Shown here piece by piece: positions 5,552 through 6,252 of a stretch of DNA of 6,252 nt. Numbering within the stretch: position 1 is the first letter of the stretch; every line of letters starts with the position of its first letter. The DNA lies in NCBI GenBank assembly GCA_024280135.1, contig JAJRQS010000071.1, positions 1-6,252 of the forward strand. Direction: 5' to 3'. This stretch comes from Bacteroidota bacterium. GTDB lineage: Bacteria > Bacteroidota > Bacteroidia > Chitinophagales > Saprospiraceae. A program made the position numbers and the translations under genes. The notes beneath the pieces were generated by a model, which saw only the letters and a list, made by a program, of their open reading frames with translations, was not told where the DNA came from and made no database searches.

Positions 5552-6252
5552 ATGAGAGACCAATTAACCTTATTTTATCACTCTGATAACAGTGCCGATG
5601 CTCAGCAGATAATAAACGATCTGGAGGGTTATAATATAGGCATAATTCCTTTGACAGAGGTTGATTTTAAGTATAATTTTTTGAGTATTGCCGAAGCTGT
5701 GCAAACGCCAGTGCTATTATTGCTTTCGCAAAATTGGTTGCAATCTGGGGCAACGCTTTATAATTCTCTACCAGTATTGGAAGAATTAAAAAATCAAAAT
5801 AGATTATTTGTCGTTTGTGTGGATGGGATCGTAGTTGAAGATGGTGTTTCTAGTAGGGTACCCACGCAAATTGATTCTCAGTCAGTTGTCATGGATTACA
5901 TGAAATATTGGCAACAGGCATATTTAAGAGTTAGAACGCAGAGGAAATATCTTGATAATGCCTTTAATCAAGAACAAGAAAAAGTAGCAAAATCAATCTC
6001 CATAGAGATAGAAAATATAATTAATTTTTTTAAAGATGCAAGTCCCACAAAACTCGAATCTTTAACTGGGAGTAACTATCTGCCTTTTTTCAACCAATTC
6101 AGTTTTGTAGCTGAAAAGGTTGAGAAAGAGGTGGTTACTACTCCTATAGATTTTATTGAGGAAAATACGGATAGTGTTGCTCAATTAGACGAATCGACTT
6201 CAATTAATGGAAGTGCACAAGTCGTTCAAGTGGATGACCCTTCTGAAGAGGC
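5552..6252 (+). CDS. Protein with a TIR-like N-terminus, incomplete at the window edge
   Basis: The frame opens at ATG 5552 and stays open for 233 full codons to the window end, so the C-terminus is missing. The first 90 residues alternate strands and helices like a TIR domain. LTLFYHSDNSADA (5-17) stands for the first strand and following loop. PVLLLLSQNWLQSG (53-66) resembles the TIR 'VLSxNYLxS' segment. LFVVCVDG (85-92) resembles the next core strand. Where catalytic TIR domains carry Glu in the 'SxWCxxE' motif, this protein has SGATLYN with Asn71, so NADase activity is doubtful. A segment rich in Tyr/Trp follows, VMDYMKYWQQAYLRVRTQRK at 113-132. Then comes a helical stretch (about 133-165) and, from about 188, an acidic linker. 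From memory, Bacteroidota have tetratricopeptide proteins with this kind of N-terminus, so a TPR region may follow. The start is 92 bp past the preceding gene and lacks a Shine-Dalgarno. The TIR assignment is tentative. Confidence 0.7.
   Translation, partial: MRDQLTLFYHSDNSADAQQIINDLEGYNIGIIPLTEVDFKYNFLSIAEAVQTPVLLLLSQNWLQSGATLYNSLPVLEELKNQNRLFVVCVDGIVVEDGVSSRVPTQIDSQSVVMDYMKYWQQAYLRVRTQRKYLDNAFNQEQEKVAKSISIEIENIINFFKDASPTKLESLTGSNYLPFFNQFSFVAEKVEKEVVTTPIDFIEENTDSVAQLDESTSINGSAQVVQVDDPSEE

Overview
The window looks like a chromosomal segment of a Bacteroidota bacterium. Three things point there: a short primary sigma factor (290 aa, no region 1.1) beginning MRQLKI, promoter-like boxes of the Bacteroidota -7 type (TAnnTTTG), and AT-rich leaders without Shine-Dalgarno sequences. 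The TlpA-type lipoprotein and the TIR-like protein at the right end would suit the Saprospiria/Chitinophagia side of the phylum, but that finer placement is inference.

Layout. Positions 1-167 hold two nearly identical, GC-rich 73-bp tandem repeats and the first 21 bp of a third copy. The array may continue left of the window. After an AT-rich stretch with nothing recognisable, a rho-independent terminator (314-347) faces the primary sigma factor gene rpoD/sigA (370-1242, minus strand). A 410-bp gap with several inverted repeats separates it from pnp, polynucleotide phosphorylase (1653-3791, minus strand). The 358-bp region 3792-4149 is a divergent control region. It has a probable pnp promoter reading left, a leader of about 200 nt rich in inverted repeats, and a probable promoter reading right.

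To the right lies a TlpA-like lipoprotein thiol-disulfide protein that is split into two reading frames (4150-4626 and 4623-5459). The frames join by a one-base shift near 4569-4573, so this is most likely one gene of about 436 codons carrying a frameshift, sequencing error or recoding site. A fourth gene begins at 5552 and runs off the right edge. Its N-terminus resembles a degenerate TIR-like domain and is followed by a conserved-looking Tyr/Trp-rich segment and an acidic linker.

The pnp and rpoD genes join RNA decay with housekeeping transcription, in the same orientation. From memory, pnp next to rpoD is a recurring order in Bacteroidota. The rightward genes are a separate unit: an envelope-anchored redox protein followed by a gene of unknown function. 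The observations most worth checking are the frameshift inside the TlpA-like gene, the TIR-like protein, the structured 73-bp repeats, and the inverted-repeat clusters before and after pnp.
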